Assembly (NCBI RefSeq): GCF_026151395.1
Contig: NZ_JAMQPV010000002.1
Location: forward strand, 280,715-344,714
Length of the DNA stretch: 64,000 nucleotides
Direction of reading: 5' to 3'
Source: Leptospira limi
Lineage (GTDB): Bacteria; Spirochaetota; Leptospiria; Leptospirales; Leptospiraceae
Shown here one piece after another: positions 54,562-63,823 of the stretch. The stretch's first letter is position 1; each line of letters opens with the position of its first letter. Under the pieces are notes generated by a model. The model worked only from the letters and a program-made list of their open reading frames with translations, ran no database searches and had not been told where the DNA came from. The position numbers were made by a program, and so were the translations under genes.

Positions 54562-55713
54562 ATGAACCGAAACCTATCACAAAACCAAGACAACAATCGT
54601 AAAATAAATCTAATTCAATCTCTTACAGTAAGAGTACTATTGAGTATACTTATGTTTGGAATTTTTTACACCCACCTCCTTGCAAATCCCTTTGTGTCCA
54701 AAAAAAAGTATTTAAATCAAATTCCAATCAAATCCCAACACAAAAAACCCGTCATTACCATCATCAGTGACAACGAGTTTACTGAACTCACTGATTTCCT
54801 TGTCCCCTATGGGATTTTGAAACGAGCAGGTATTTCTGAACTGTATGCGTTAGCACCTGAAAGAGGGAAAGTCCAACTATTCCCAGCATTAGCAGTAGAG
54901 GTGGATACTTCCTTTGCTAATTTTGACAAAGAACATCCAGAAGGAGCAGACATTGTCATTGTTCCCGCTCTTCATAATTCACAAAATCCAACGATTCTCA
55001 ATTGGTTAAAAAAACAAAATGAAATGGGTGCAACATTCATTGGAATCTGTGATGGAGTTTGGACACTTGCTTATTCGGGATTGTTGGATCAAAGGGAAGC
55101 AACAGGACATTGGTATGCAAAAGATAAATTAATCGAAACGTTTCCAAATACAAATTGGACTAAAAACAAAAGGTATGTACATGACGAACGGATCATCACT
55201 ACTTCAGGAGTCACTGCATCCATTCCAATCTCATTGGCGTTAATCGAAACGTTAGTTGGAAAGAAAAAGGCAACCGAAATGGCTATGTTATACGGTGTTG
55301 AATCATGGGATCCAGAACATAATAGTGATAGGTTTGAATTTAAATGGAATCATTATTTCATTGCAACTAAGAACTATTTATCTTTCTGGAATCATGATAC
55401 CATCGGAATTCCAATTGAGGAAGGAATGGATGAAGTTTCATTAGCGTTGGTAGCGGATGCATATGCACGCACGTATCGATCAAATGTGAGTTCGATCGCT
55501 TTGCAAACAAAACAAGTTAAATTGAAGTCAGGCATTTCAATTTATCCCGATCGAACCAATTCACAGAGTGAAGGAATCCATGTAAAGGTTTTGATTCCAA
55601 ATGATGGGAAAGCTTTACCGTTACTTAAGGAAACCTTAGATACAATCCAAAAAAGGTATGGAGGAACAACAATGGAATTTGTTTCCCTCCAAATGGAATT
55701 CCCGATCCCATAA
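54562..55713 (+). CDS. DJ-1/PfpI-family protein with N-terminal membrane anchor or signal
   Basis: The protein (383 aa from the ATG at 54562) has an N-terminal hydrophobic stretch (VRVLLSILMFGIFYTHLLA), then a DJ-1/PfpI domain: FLVPYGILKRAG, DIVIVPALHNSQN, the nucleophile elbow FIGICDGVWTLA with Cys, and TTSGVTASIPISLALIETL. About 150 C-terminal residues follow with no clear fold. It resembles the amidotransferase-like half of GlxA/FtrA-type AraC regulators, but lacks the DNA-binding half, while a separate AraC gene is divergent to it. No ribosome-binding site was clear; a TTG at 54541 is an alternative start. Confidence 0.78.
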   Translation: MNRNLSQNQDNNRKINLIQSLTVRVLLSILMFGIFYTHLLANPFVSKKKYLNQIPIKSQHKKPVITIISDNEFTELTDFLVPYGILKRAGISELYALAPERGKVQLFPALAVEVDTSFANFDKEHPEGADIVIVPALHNSQNPTILNWLKKQNEMGATFIGICDGVWTLAYSGLLDQREATGHWYAKDKLIETFPNTNWTKNKRYVHDERIITTSGVTASIPISLALIETLVGKKKATEMAMLYGVESWDPEHNSDRFEFKWNHYFIATKNYLSFWNHDTIGIPIEEGMDEVSLALVADAYARTYRSNVSSIALQTKQVKLKSGISIYPDRTNSQSEGIHVKVLIPNDGKALPLLKETLDTIQKRYGGTTMEFVSLQMEFPIP

Positions 55714-55915
55714 GGTTTACGAGTATTGGAACAAACAATCTGATGAGTCTCAGTCCAACCCTATTACACCAGTTAGAGAATGAAGATTCCAAGTGGTTCT
55801 TTTCGTATAGGGATTTATCCTTAAATTTTGTTTCGATAAGTTCTGCCACAGTTAAACGCTATTTGTCAATTAATTCTTTACGAAAGACTTCTTCGGGTAA
55901 AATGATGATTCAGAG

Positions 55916-58435
55916 ATGGAATACACCTACCAATTGCCTAACATCGAAACCATTGGAGACACTTGGACCTATTTTTGGTTACAACTTCCATATGGAATTC
56001 CTGGGATTATTTCCCTAGTCGTTGGGTTCTTTTTAAGTGCCTTCAGTTTTCGAAGGATTTTTCATACCAATGGTGAAGACAGAGTTCTTTCTCTGAATGT
56101 AGCCATTTCCTTTTTTGGATATGGCATTCTTGGACTTGTACTTTCTCTTAGAGCATGGATCATGGACCGTGAACTCTTACTGGCATTAAACAATTGGCTT
56201 TATCTCTTTATCCTTCTCATTTTACCTTCTAACTTTTATATTTGTTATGCGCTCTCTCGGAAAAAAGTATTTTTGTATTATACCTATCTTTGTTGGATCA
56301 GTGTTATCTTTGGTTATGTGGGACTTTTCCAAGGACTCGGTTTTCATAACGAGTGGTTTGATTACCAATTTGGAAAGTATCCCAAAGCAACAAATTATAT
56401 AAAACCATTTGGCATCATCCCTCTTGTCGGATACTTTGCACTCGTTTTACCTTTTTTTACATTCCAGTGGAAAATCCTTTTAAAACGAATCCATAAATCG
56501 CTCTTCATCGGTTATAATGTATTGTTTCTAATGACGATCTCAAATGCGCCCGTTTTACTTGGATACAATGTGTATCCTGGATCCTTTTTTATCTTTATCC
56601 CCTTGATTTTAATTGCTTACGGAATTTTCCGATCCGATTTTCTCGATGTAAACGAACTTCTGTTTGATCGAAACGGATTATTTTACATTTTGTTTGGTGT
56701 GGTTTCTTTTTCACTGATTGTCCTGAGTGGAACAGTCGCACTAGGTTTAAGCCACAGTGCTTATTTGAATGACAATTGGTTTCCCCATGCTCTCCCTCCT
56801 ACCATTTCCTTTTTTGTCGCTATTTTTATGGCAATCATTGTAGCAGGGAGTAACCCACAAGCAAAGATCAATCAGCTATGTGCATTTTCACTCATCATCA
56901 CTGCTTTTTATAACTTACAATCCATTCCTACAAAACTCGAACTTAATTATTTAATTTTACTTCGCATATCGCAGGTTAGTTTTTTAATTTTCTCCCTGGC
57001 GCCAAGTATTTTATCACGTTTTGTTTTAAAAGCAATTGGAAGTGAAAGACCCAAGTCTTTACTGGTTGTCGATTTACTTTCAATTCTTTGTTCATTTTTA
57101 TCCATAACACCTTTTTTACACAATGGTTACTACCGTTACGATTATGGAATCATCCACAAAAGTTCCTTAGTTCCCTACTTACTCGGTATCGCTGGATTTT
57201 TCGCATTTATCATTGTCGGTCGAGAAATCCACAAACGATGGGCAATTTTACCCAAGGAATCCAAAGTGGCGCTGGGTTCCGTTTTACTCTCTGGAGTATT
57301 TTTATTAACTGCATTTTTTCCGTCCCATGGATTCGCGATTCCCCCAATTTCTGATTATTTATTCATTCCGACCACCTTACTTGGGTTTGCTGTTTTAAAA
57401 TTAGGGGCATTCTCATTACCAGGAAGGACCATTCGATTCAGCCAAAAACTAGCCAATTTAGGAATCTTTTCTATCTTATTTGCCAGTTTATTACAAATGC
57501 CAAAGTTTTTAGAAAAACTAGCATTTGGAGAAAGCCTTTTTCACATAACATTAGTTACCCTACCTCTAGTATTGTTCAATTATTTACTGGTTTATGTTTT
57601 TGCAAGACCACTAGCAGAAGAGTTAGATAGAAGTTATATCCTCTTAGAACAAGCCAAAAAAGAAGCAGAACTTGCGGGTGAAGAATCCGAAAAACTTTTG
57701 TTAAATATCCTTCCAAAATCCGTCGCTGAAGAAATTAAAATCAATGGGTATTGTGAACCAAAATCTTTTGACGAGGCAACCATCCTCTTCACTGATTTTC
57801 GAGGTTTTACAGAAGTTGCAAAAAACATGGAGTCAAACGAACTCATCACGGAACTTGATGCTTGTTTCACCCAATTTGATGAAATCATATCAAGAAACCA
57901 ATTGGAAAAACTAAAAACCATTGGGGACTCTTATATGTGTGCTGGTGGTTTACCAGATTCAAACTACACAAACCCAATAGACGCATGTCTTGCAGCACTT
58001 GAGATCAGATCTTTTATGGACCAAATGAAAGAGATCAAAACCCAATTAAATTTACCTTATTGGGAACTACGAATTGGAATTCACACAGGTTCTGTAATCG
58101 CTGGGGTTGTTGGTCGTTTTAAATTTGCATATGACATTTGGGGGAGTAGTGTCAACACAGCTTCACGTATGGAAAGTTCAGGAATTGTTGGTGAAATCAA
58201 TATTTCACAAACAACTTATGACAAAGTTCGATTTTTATTTCATTGTGAACACAGAGGGAAGATTGTCGATAAAAATGGGGAACGGTACGATATGTATCTT
58301 TTGAAACAGATCAAACCTAAGTTTTCCAAAGATGGCCTTGTTCCCAATGAATTATTTTGGTCCATTTATCAAAAAATCAAACAAGGTAGTAAAATGGTTT
58401 TAAAATCAAAACAGGAAACAGAAAGGATCACTTAA
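55916..58435 (+). CDS. Membrane class III adenylate cyclase
   Basis: The 839-residue protein has many membrane helices (about 16-18) over residues 1-570, a short coiled coil, and a class III cyclase domain (about 615-800). Metal-binding aspartates lie in ILFTDFRGF and TIGDSYMCAGG; the purine-selecting Lys of KTIGDSYM favours ATP over GTP. Transition-state residues are in DIWGSSVNTASRMESSG. It should make cAMP at the inner face of the membrane. The membrane part may be two repeated blocks. Its catalytic domain is close to that of the PAS-containing cyclase encoded 0.7 kb downstream on the other strand. Confidence 0.9.
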   Translation: MEYTYQLPNIETIGDTWTYFWLQLPYGIPGIISLVVGFFLSAFSFRRIFHTNGEDRVLSLNVAISFFGYGILGLVLSLRAWIMDRELLLALNNWLYLFILLILPSNFYICYALSRKKVFLYYTYLCWISVIFGYVGLFQGLGFHNEWFDYQFGKYPKATNYIKPFGIIPLVGYFALVLPFFTFQWKILLKRIHKSLFIGYNVLFLMTISNAPVLLGYNVYPGSFFIFIPLILIAYGIFRSDFLDVNELLFDRNGLFYILFGVVSFSLIVLSGTVALGLSHSAYLNDNWFPHALPPTISFFVAIFMAIIVAGSNPQAKINQLCAFSLIITAFYNLQSIPTKLELNYLILLRISQVSFLIFSLAPSILSRFVLKAIGSERPKSLLVVDLLSILCSFLSITPFLHNGYYRYDYGIIHKSSLVPYLLGIAGFFAFIIVGREIHKRWAILPKESKVALGSVLLSGVFLLTAFFPSHGFAIPPISDYLFIPTTLLGFAVLKLGAFSLPGRTIRFSQKLANLGIFSILFASLLQMPKFLEKLAFGESLFHITLVTLPLVLFNYLLVYVFARPLAEELDRSYILLEQAKKEAELAGEESEKLLLNILPKSVAEEIKINGYCEPKSFDEATILFTDFRGFTEVAKNMESNELITELDACFTQFDEIISRNQLEKLKTIGDSYMCAGGLPDSNYTNPIDACLAALEIRSFMDQMKEIKTQLNLPYWELRIGIHTGSVIAGVVGRFKFAYDIWGSSVNTASRMESSGIVGEINISQTTYDKVRFLFHCEHRGKIVDKNGERYDMYLLKQIKPKFSKDGLVPNELFWSIYQKIKQGSKMVLKSKQETERIT

Positions 58436-58480
58436 TCTATTTTCATTGTCTTCAATAGAAATTAGATTCAAGTTTACACT

Positions 58481-58834
58481 ATGCCTCCTCAAAAGAGTTC
58501 CATTCCATTTTACAACCGTGTCCAGTGGCAAACTTTTAAAACATTTTGGAATTCTCTCAGAGCAAAAGAAATAATCCCTTTTTTAATCCGCTTCCTAAAA
58601 GAAAGATTCCTTTTGCAACGATCGACCTTTGGCAAGGAATGGAATGCAAAATGGCAATCCAATGCCAACAAAATGAATCCACTCGACCTCATTGCCTTTT
58701 TTATCGCTTACAAAGAAGTCACAAGCCATGAACGCGCGTTAATTTTACTGATTAAAATTCTCAAACAACAATCGACTGAAGCCTTTTTGGAAATGGTAGA
58801 TGTGTTTCGGAAGTATGGGATACGGGTGATGTAG
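58481..58834 (+). CDS. Small basic protein of unknown function
   Basis: The 117-residue protein is basic and rich in Phe, Trp and Lys, with two hydrophobic helices (SLRAKEIIPFLIRFL; LDLIAFFIAYKEV). No signal peptide or motif was recognised. It lies 45 bp downstream of the adenylate cyclase on the same strand and may be co-transcribed. It could be soluble or membrane-associated. Confidence 0.55.
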   Translation: MPPQKSSIPFYNRVQWQTFKTFWNSLRAKEIIPFLIRFLKERFLLQRSTFGKEWNAKWQSNANKMNPLDLIAFFIAYKEVTSHERALILLIKILKQQSTEAFLEMVDVFRKYGIRVM

Positions 58835-59112
58835 CAGAATGCCTTCTCGACTCCTGCCAGCTGAACCTCCTGTTCAGACAGACCAGCTCCGCAATGATTT
58901 CACTCATCCTCCTATCCTGATCGAAATTCGGTATCGCGTGTGAACCATCAAAAATGTGAAGCAACGAGTTCAATAGAAAGATTTCCAATTCTACTAAATC
59001 TGTATTGGATGAATTTTTGGTGCAGTCTTGTAATGATCGATCGAAACTAGAATCATGTCCTTCAATGCTCGATTGGCTCTACAGAATTTAAACGAGAAAT
59101 GATTGGTGGAGA
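58835..59112. other. Intergenic region with a possible gene remnant
   Basis: About 280 bp with no credible gene. A reverse-strand stretch at about 58841-59070 stays open and encodes protein-like sequence (HIFDGSHAIPNFDQDRRMSE), but has no start signal. The first 90 bp are more GC-rich and include CTGAAC-CTCCT-GTTCAG at 58861-58877. It may be a decayed gene end or repeat remnant. Confidence 0.3.
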
Positions 59113-60330
59113 CTAGGAAAGAAGATTTCTTAATTCCTGATATACTGTAAAAAAAAGTTCATTAGGTTTATGTCCCAACCCATCGATGGAATATTCTTTT
59201 TTAAACCTCAAAACTTTAAACATTTGCATTTTTCCTTTATTTTTAGCTTCAACAAAGCCCCTAGATTCGCATTCAAAAAAATCACTTACTAAGGAATATG
59301 TACTTTCCGAAATATTAATTTTGTTAATTTGCCCTGATGACTCCATTCTAGAAGCAACATTTACCGAGTCACCCCATATATCATACGTATACTTCCACTC
59401 ACCTACCACACCACCAACAACAGGACCAGTATGAATACCAATTCGAATGTCACAATGAAGCAAATTACGGTTAGATCGAATGTATTGTAAAAATTGAATT
59501 GCTGTAAGTATACAATCAATTGCATGTGTCCCATTTACGATAGGTATTCCTCCAGCACACATGTAAGAATCACCTATCGTTTTAATTTTTTCTAAACCTC
59601 TCTTTTTAACAATTTTATCAAAATGTTGGAACATATGATTCAAACTACTTACAAGAAATTGAACATCTGTATTCTCTGCAATTTTAGTAAAACCGACAAT
59701 ATCTGTAAAAAGTATGGATACAGAGTCGAAGAATTTAGATTTTACAAAACCATTCAACTTTAGTTCATCAATTGTTTCTCGAGGAAGAATATTATTCAGT
59801 AATGCTTCTGTTTTGTTTTTTTGATTTTTTAATTCAATTTCTGCTTCTTTTCTTAGAGTAATATCACGAATGATCCCACTAAAAAATATATTTTCTCCTG
59901 ATTTCCAACTACCTAATGTAAGTTCAATTGGAAACTCTCTCCCCGTTTTGTGCAAACCTATCACTTCAACTGTATTACCAATAATCCTCCCAGATTCTCC
60001 ATTGATCATTCGATCCATTCCATCTTCATGTAATTTTTTAAATTGCATTGGTATGATAATAGATATGGGCTTTCCGATTACCTCTTCTTTTGAATATCCA
60101 AAAATAATCTCAGCACCTTTATTCCACGAGAGGATTTTTTTACTCTTATCTGAAGTAATAATCGCATCTTTTTCAGATTGGCTGATTGTAATAAACTTTA
60201 GATTCTCCTTGACAAGGGCTATCCTTTCCTGATTCAATTGTTCAGCTTGTTCAGTGATTAATTTTTCATTCAACTTACGAATTGAAATATCTCTAATAAT
60301 GCCACTAAAAAAAAATCTCTCCATTTTCAA
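59113..60330 (-). CDS. PAS-domain class III adenylate cyclase (downstream part of a split gene)
   Basis: This 405-residue frame has a short PAS tail (FFFSGIIRDISIRK), a coiled coil, one complete PAS domain (about 55-160), and a class III cyclase domain (about 205-375) with ILFTDIVGF, KTIGDSYMCAGG and DIWGDSVNVASRMESSG. Lys in KTIGDSYM favours ATP. There is no membrane helix. Its first residues complete a PAS domain begun in the upstream frame; the two are joined if one T of a nine-T run is removed. The ATG at 60330 could let the part be translated alone as a one-PAS cyclase. Confidence 0.83.
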   Translation of the reverse strand: MKMERFFFSGIIRDISIRKLNEKLITEQAEQLNQERIALVKENLKFITISQSEKDAIITSDKSKKILSWNKGAEIIFGYSKEEVIGKPISIIIPMQFKKLHEDGMDRMINGESGRIIGNTVEVIGLHKTGREFPIELTLGSWKSGENIFFSGIIRDITLRKEAEIELKNQKNKTEALLNNILPRETIDELKLNGFVKSKFFDSVSILFTDIVGFTKIAENTDVQFLVSSLNHMFQHFDKIVKKRGLEKIKTIGDSYMCAGGIPIVNGTHAIDCILTAIQFLQYIRSNRNLLHCDIRIGIHTGPVVGGVVGEWKYTYDIWGDSVNVASRMESSGQINKINISESTYSLVSDFFECESRGFVEAKNKGKMQMFKVLRFKKEYSIDGLGHKPNELFFTVYQELRNLLS

Positions 60331-60658
60331 TGTAATGACCCAAGGTTAGTTCTATTGGGAATTCATTTCCACTTTTATGCAAACCTGTGACCTCTAATGC
60401 ATTACCCATCACCCTTGGTTCATTGCCATTAATCACATTTTCCATACCTTCATCGTGGTATTTTCTCAGATGTATTGGAATTATGATTGAAATAGGTTTA
60501 CCTAATATTTCATCCTCAGAGTATCCAAATAAATTTTCTGCACCTTTGTTCCAAGACAAGATGGTTTTACTTTTGTCGGAAGTGATAATTGCATCATTTT
60601 TTGAACCCCGAATCGCAAGGTAATGTTTACTCAATTCTTGTAGTTTTAACTTTTTCAT
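60305..60658 (-). CDS. First PAS domain of the split cyclase gene
   Basis: This 117-residue frame encodes a PAS domain (about residues 10-115) closely similar to the one in the following frame: both contain AIITSDKSK, ILSWNKGAE, FGYS, IGKPISIII or LGKPISIII, and FPIELTLG. It ends at TAG 60305-60307, directly after the T-run, at the point where the second PAS continues FFSGIIRDI. It therefore looks like the N-terminal part of one PAS-PAS-cyclase gene. Confidence 0.75.
   Translation of the reverse strand: MKKLKLQELSKHYLAIRGSKNDAIITSDKSKTILSWNKGAENLFGYSEDEILGKPISIIIPIHLRKYHDEGMENVINGNEPRVMGNALEVTGLHKSGNEFPIELTLGHYIENGEIFF
60307..60315 (-). repeat. Nine-T homopolymer at the frameshift site
   Basis: Nine consecutive A on the plus strand (T on the coding strand). 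Eight would keep one open frame from 60658 to 59113. The length suits slippage in replication or transcription, or a sequencing error. Confidence 0.7.
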
Positions 60659-60708
60659 CTTGTAAAATAAACAATTTTAATTGTTAAACATATTTGATAT
60701 ATAACTCT

Positions 60709-61875
60709 CTATCGTTTTAGAGATTCTATATATTCATTGTCCAGATGGTTCAAAAATTCCTTCACATCAAAACCAATACAATTCGCAATCACAACGGACG
60801 CAAACTTTTGATTTGGATAAATTCGCATTTCGCTATGATAACCTGCTCCTCCTCCTTCCTTATAAAAAAACGATATTTTATTTGAACGAATCTCTTCAAT
60901 ATGCCATCCTAGGGTCATCGGAATTAGGTATCCATCTTTCGTCTTCTGTTGTTCATAAAACAAAGATTTGGCTTTCGGATTTAAAATTTTGGAATTTTCT
61001 TTCAATTGATCGATTAGAAATATACTTACTGCATCAGCTGAAGCAATCATTCCACCATATGCAGGGCCATTCAAATAATGATTTTGGATATTTAACCAAT
61101 CACCTTCATAAGATCCTATGAATTTTTTATCCAAAAAATATTCACTTAAGAGATCAATGATTGACCATTTTTTAATGTATCCCTTCGCATGAAATTTATC
61201 ATTAGGAATCTTAAACCCAACTTCAGTTGCTCTCAAACCTAATGGACTCAATATCTCTTTTTTCATATACTCTTCATAAGTGGAACCAGATGTAACACTT
61301 ATCAATTTTCCCAATAACCAATAGGAAAGATTAGAATAACCATATTTTGTACCAGGTTCAAAACTGAGTTCTGGATGTTTAGCCAGAATTTCCGAAAGCT
61401 CTTGATTCTCATTGTATTGAGGATGTTCACTTGCGAGATGGACCCAACTTAATGGTATCGGATTTGGAAGACCAGATGATTGTGAAAGAAGTTGTTTGAT
61501 GAGTACTTTTGAGCCATAGGGGTTATCTGGCAAATAATCAGATAAAGGACGTTCTATATCAAGTTTTCCCTCTGCATTGAGTTTCAAAATCGCAGCAGCA
61601 GTAAATGTTTTTGTCATTGAATAGATCATCTGACTTGTATTCGTTGTCATTAATTGTTTTAATTTTACATCAGCAAATCCCAAACTAAAACTGTGAACAG
61701 TACCTTCCGCTGTCACTAGTACATATTGTAAGCCAGGCGTATTGTTTGATTCGATGGATTTTTGAGCAAATTCAAACATTCTTTTTTTCACGTCTTGTTG
61801 CTCCGATTTTCGAATTGTAACACATGTTTGACTCATGAATAATTGAATGATTAGGATGTAGGGAATAATTTTCAT
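60709..61875 (-). CDS. Exported serine hydrolase, beta-lactamase class C fold
   Basis: The 388-residue protein has a signal peptide (MKIIPYILIIQLFMSQTC) with a Cys at 18 that could be lipidated. The SxxK motif is YSMTKTFTAAA (about residue 87) and the Y-x-N motif YGYSNLSYWLLG (about 180); LLSQSSGLPNP and the late GGGAGYHSEMR also fit. It is a beta-lactamase-like esterase or peptidase. It is the last gene of an operon with three small membrane proteins (12-bp gap). A second such enzyme lies at 25887-27068. Confidence 0.87.
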   Translation of the reverse strand: MKIIPYILIIQLFMSQTCVTIRKSEQQDVKKRMFEFAQKSIESNNTPGLQYVLVTAEGTVHSFSLGFADVKLKQLMTTNTSQMIYSMTKTFTAAAILKLNAEGKLDIERPLSDYLPDNPYGSKVLIKQLLSQSSGLPNPIPLSWVHLASEHPQYNENQELSEILAKHPELSFEPGTKYGYSNLSYWLLGKLISVTSGSTYEEYMKKEILSPLGLRATEVGFKIPNDKFHAKGYIKKWSIIDLLSEYFLDKKFIGSYEGDWLNIQNHYLNGPAYGGMIASADAVSIFLIDQLKENSKILNPKAKSLFYEQQKTKDGYLIPMTLGWHIEEIRSNKISFFYKEGGGAGYHSEMRIYPNQKFASVVIANCIGFDVKEFLNHLDNEYIESLKR

Positions 61876-61887
61876 ACATTCCTTCCT

Positions 61888-62295
61888 TTACTTCGCCTTA
61901 TATGGCAAAAACTGAAGACGCAATACAAAGATAAGCATAAGGTTCAAAATCGGTAGAATGATTAAACTATACCAACCAGGAAAAATTTTAAACTGATCGA
62001 CATTATTAGCAAAAAATGATTTAAAATGCAGTGGAACGCTAATCGTAAAATATATGGTTATAAAATTGTAAATCACTTTTGATATCATCCCATGATGAAT
62101 CACTTTTGATCGGAATGTCCAAAGTAATATAGTAGAGATGACCATGGGGATTACAAATACCATATCAAATTCTCTCGTGAGAAGGTGTTGGATTACAAGT
62201 TCGGGACTGAATACGAGTCTTGAAGTATGTAAATAAATTCCGATGATGAGCACCATTGAAACCATAAATTTTAATAAAGTAGAATAAGAATTCAT
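61888..62295 (-). CDS. Small four-helix membrane protein
   Basis: The 135-residue protein has four hydrophobic segments with HTSRLVFSPELVIQHLL between the first and second. It differs from the two upstream paralogues. Its ATG overlaps the preceding stop (ATGA), indicating coupled translation. Function is unknown. Confidence 0.65.
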   Translation of the reverse strand: MNSYSTLLKFMVSMVLIIGIYLHTSRLVFSPELVIQHLLTREFDMVFVIPMVISTILLWTFRSKVIHHGMISKVIYNFITIYFTISVPLHFKSFFANNVDQFKIFPGWYSLIILPILNLMLIFVLRLQFLPYKAK

Positions 62296-62708
62296 ATTTC
62301 ACCTTTCAATCTTCTAAATTTTTTATCTTTTAAGATCATTCCAATTTCAATAAGGGCAAATAGGAGATGCATATTTGTAGAAAGATAACCAGCTTCTATC
62401 ATTTTTAGCTGTGAATAGTATGACCAATGTAACAAGTTAACAACCATTAGAAATATATGTAATGAGATTATTAGGCATTGCCAATGCAGAAGGTTTTTAC
62501 TTCTCGAACCGATAAAACATGCAAGGCCAAGTAAACCAACTAGAAAATAAGCTTCGTGAAAACCGATTGCTGCAACTATATTCACTTGTAAAAACCAAAA
62601 CATTCCAATCCCATTCATTCTACCTACCAATGTTCCGATGAATAATGTAAATCCTAAACTTGCTATAAATATTCCATGTATCTTAAGTATCGTAGCAGGA
62701 ACCTTCAC
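62292..62708 (-). CDS. Small membrane protein, paralogue of its upstream neighbour
   Basis: From the GTG at 62708 the protein has 138 residues and four membrane segments, starting VKVPATILKIHGIFIASLGF, which mirrors FPVTILRIHGICLILLAL of the upstream gene. The longer frame from 62792 would overlap that gene by 88 bp. The GTG overlaps its stop (GTGA) and AGAAGG lies upstream. The two genes look like a tandem duplication. Function is unknown. Confidence 0.65.
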   Translation of the reverse strand: MKVPATILKIHGIFIASLGFTLFIGTLVGRMNGIGMFWFLQVNIVAAIGFHEAYFLVGLLGLACFIGSRSKNLLHWQCLIISLHIFLMVVNLLHWSYYSQLKMIEAGYLSTNMHLLFALIEIGMILKDKKFRRLKGEI

Positions 62709-63145
62709 CTTTTGATACCTTCTGTACGAGTGACTAGCAGTCCTGAGACCAAAGCAAAGATTTCCAATGTGATAAACAGTAAATGAATACATAAACTCAA
62801 ATGAAAAGTCTCTATTCCCATTGCATTGACAACTAGTGGTTTAAAAAGTGCTAGTGTTGATAATGGTACAAGATGAGCTGCAATTCCAAGTAAATCAGAT
62901 GGCCAAATTGATTGACCATTGGCACCAACAATGAGAACAATCCCAATTAAAGACATCAGCAGATAAGCCTGCCAAAGTCCAATTTCTGAAGTTGGATTCG
63001 TATATAAAAAGTGAAATGGCCCTAAATTTTCTGTAATCGTGGATCGATAAGAAACACTCGCATTTACTAATGCAAGTAAAATCAAACAAATTCCATGAAT
63101 CCGTAAAATAGTGACTGGAAACTTTTCCCAAAATGTCTTTCTCAT
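62705..63145 (-). CDS. Small membrane protein, first gene of the operon
   Basis: The 146-residue protein has four hydrophobic segments and starts with a short basic stretch (MRKTFWEKFPVTILRIHGI). It is paralogous to the next gene. A GGAGG site lies 5-6 nt before the ATG. It is divergent from a TetR gene, with palindromes between, and heads an operon with two more membrane proteins and a serine hydrolase. Function is unknown. Confidence 0.68.
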   Translation of the reverse strand: MRKTFWEKFPVTILRIHGICLILLALVNASVSYRSTITENLGPFHFLYTNPTSEIGLWQAYLLMSLIGIVLIVGANGQSIWPSDLLGIAAHLVPLSTLALFKPLVVNAMGIETFHLSLCIHLLFITLEIFALVSGLLVTRTEGIKR

Positions 63146-63184
63146 ATATCCTCCAATCCTAAAAACCCAACTTTGTGAATATGT

Positions 63185-63216
63185 ATACTAATTTAGTATT
63201 TTCAGTATACTGTCAA
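63185..63216. promoter_or_regulatory. TetR divergon operator and -35 region
   Basis: ATACTAA-T-TTAGTAT (63185-63199) is a perfect 7-1-7 palindrome and CAGTATACTG (63203-63212) a second, shorter one. On the minus strand TTGACA at 63216-63211 is a candidate -35 element that overlaps them. Binding by the divergent TetR is inferred. Confidence 0.6.
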
Positions 63217-63262
63217 GTTTTTTTGCTTTCCGTTTTGATCGATTCAAGTTTTAAAGGAAAGG

Positions 63263-63823
63263 ATGAAAGAAGAACTAGTCAGAAATGCTGTTACAATACT
63301 AAAGGAGCAAGGATTTGAGGAGTTATCCGCTATTTCAATCAGTGCTGCCTGTGGAGTAAGTAAGCGAACTTTTTACAAAACATTCAATGGATTGGACGAA
63401 TTTTTAGATTTACTCATGGAAATTATCTGTGCAGAAGTTCGTCAGGAATTTGATAAGTACCTAGTTACTTCTTTGGAATTAAACCAAGAGAAAATTGAAG
63501 AGTTCTTTTCGATTATGCCACGACTCTTTGGTAGACATTTTGAATCATTTATGGTTCATTTATTGAAAATTCGACCTGATTTAGTGAAAAAATTTTTAGT
63601 ATTTCGAAAAACAGAATTTAAAAAAATAGCAGAAAAAATCATTTCTGTAAATGTTAAAAATGTCAAAAAGCGAAAAATCAGCCAACTTGTCGCAACTGAC
63701 ATATTACAAGTATTAGTTGATCAAATAGCGACACCGCAATACTTAGTCGAAAGTGGAGAGAGCATGAAAACCGTTGCGAATTCTATCCTACAAATTTATC
63801 TATATGGCATTTATGGAAGTTAA
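63263..63823 (+). CDS. TetR-family regulator
   Basis: The 186-residue protein has an N-terminal TetR helix-turn-helix (LSAISISAACGVSKRTFYKTF, i.e. ISAACGVSKRTFYKTF) and a helical C-terminal domain rich in Lys and Glu. An AAAGGAAAGG site precedes the ATG. It is divergent from the small-membrane-protein/serine-hydrolase operon, with palindromes between, and is the probable regulator. The ligand is unknown. The 177 bp after it to the window edge hold no gene. Confidence 0.83.
   Translation: MKEELVRNAVTILKEQGFEELSAISISAACGVSKRTFYKTFNGLDEFLDLLMEIICAEVRQEFDKYLVTSLELNQEKIEEFFSIMPRLFGRHFESFMVHLLKIRPDLVKKFLVFRKTEFKKIAEKIISVNVKNVKKRKISQLVATDILQVLVDQIATPQYLVESGESMKTVANSILQIYLYGIYGS

Noticed and set aside
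55743..56018. Open frame of 91 codons before and into the cyclase gene
   Set aside because: It overlaps the start of the cyclase in another frame and has no family resemblance; no good ribosome-binding site was seen.
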